Positions 63,925 through 64,000 of a DNA stretch of 64,000 nt are shown here, one piece after another. Location: positions 112,350-176,349 of the forward strand of contig CAZOJI010000001.1 of assembly GCA_964580055.1 (NCBI GenBank), read 5' to 3'. Numbering within the stretch: the stretch's first letter is position 1; each line of letters begins with the position of its first letter. A model generated the notes under the pieces. It searched no databases, was not told the DNA's origin, and worked only from the letters and a program-made list of their open reading frames with translations. The translations under genes were made by a program, and so were the position numbers. This DNA is from JBDGYW01 sp964580055 (GTDB lineage Bacteria; Gemmatimonadota; Gemmatimonadetes; Gemmatimonadales; GWC2-71-9).

Positions 63925-64000
63925 ACTCAGCGGTCTCGGGACGGCACTAATGCGGCGGCCTCAGCTCAATCCTTTTTTCGCTTCAGCATTAGCTCTTCGA

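Overview
The window is 64 kb of bacterial DNA with moderately high GC, densely packed genes and short Shine-Dalgarno-led intergenic gaps. I see no rRNA, tRNA, phage, integrase or intact insertion sequence. The gene content suggests a free-living or host-associated aerobic heterotroph with a Gram-negative envelope: twin-arginine-exported enzymes, a TPR/beta-barrel outer-membrane exporter, a large BNR/sortilin-type secreted protein, TM-anchored Ser/Thr kinase, cytochrome bd oxidase and biotin-dependent acyl-CoA carboxylase. This mix is common in Gemmatimonadota and Acidobacteriota. That placement is an inference of low to moderate confidence, because there is no marker gene here.

Layout. 1-4.4 kb: a truncated spermidine-synthase-like membrane protein, an unusual M19 dipeptidase homologue, a STAS-like protein, a dual-specificity phosphatase and a small membrane protein. 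4.8-9.6 kb: a compact plus-strand RiPP cluster. A 30-codon gene encodes a peptide with a textbook lasso-type leader. It is followed by an HPr-kinase-like enzyme, a PqqD/RRE protein, a transglutaminase-like leader protease (B2), a nucleotidyltransferase and an ABC exporter. No asparagine-synthetase-like lasso cyclase is present, and the predicted core is only about six residues (QTSAVL). This is the most novel item in the window. 9.7-18 kb (minus strand): ferritin-like protein, cydAB, an aldo/keto-reductase relative lacking its catalytic tetrad, nadB, nadE and tryptophanase. 18-26 kb: Tat-exported AKR, thioesterase, methyltransferase, M20 amidohydrolase, hybrid histidine kinase, PH-like membrane protein and a second ferritin-like protein.

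26.5-34.8 kb: an exopolysaccharide operon resembling pga (poly-N-acetylglucosamine). It encodes a GH18-like hydrolase, a three-module regulator (RecA/KaiC-like, receiver-like and GGDEF-like, reminiscent of BcsE), a TPR/beta-barrel exporter, a PgaC-like glycosyltransferase, a one-TM small protein and a membrane-anchored deacetylase. The mannose-6-phosphate isomerase gene ends against it on the opposite strand, sharing a CTAG stop. 36-48 kb: glutamine amidotransferase, Nudix hydrolase, a three-gene acyl-CoA carboxylase, a 1,061-residue BNR protein, a two-gene 2-oxoacid:ferredoxin oxidoreductase with fused beta and gamma subunits, and galE.

48-54.4 kb: FmdB-type zinc ribbon, a secreted esterase, then a decayed zone. 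This zone holds a deacetylase fragment, a TM2/SHOCT pair, a gene interrupted by an in-frame TAA, and about 21 tandem 21-bp repeats built of two abutting palindromes. 54.4-64 kb: ettA, nitronate monooxygenase, a kinase C-terminal fragment, a long-form GMP synthetase, glutamate dehydrogenase translationally coupled to a CotH-like secreted protein, and a membrane-anchored Ser/Thr kinase.
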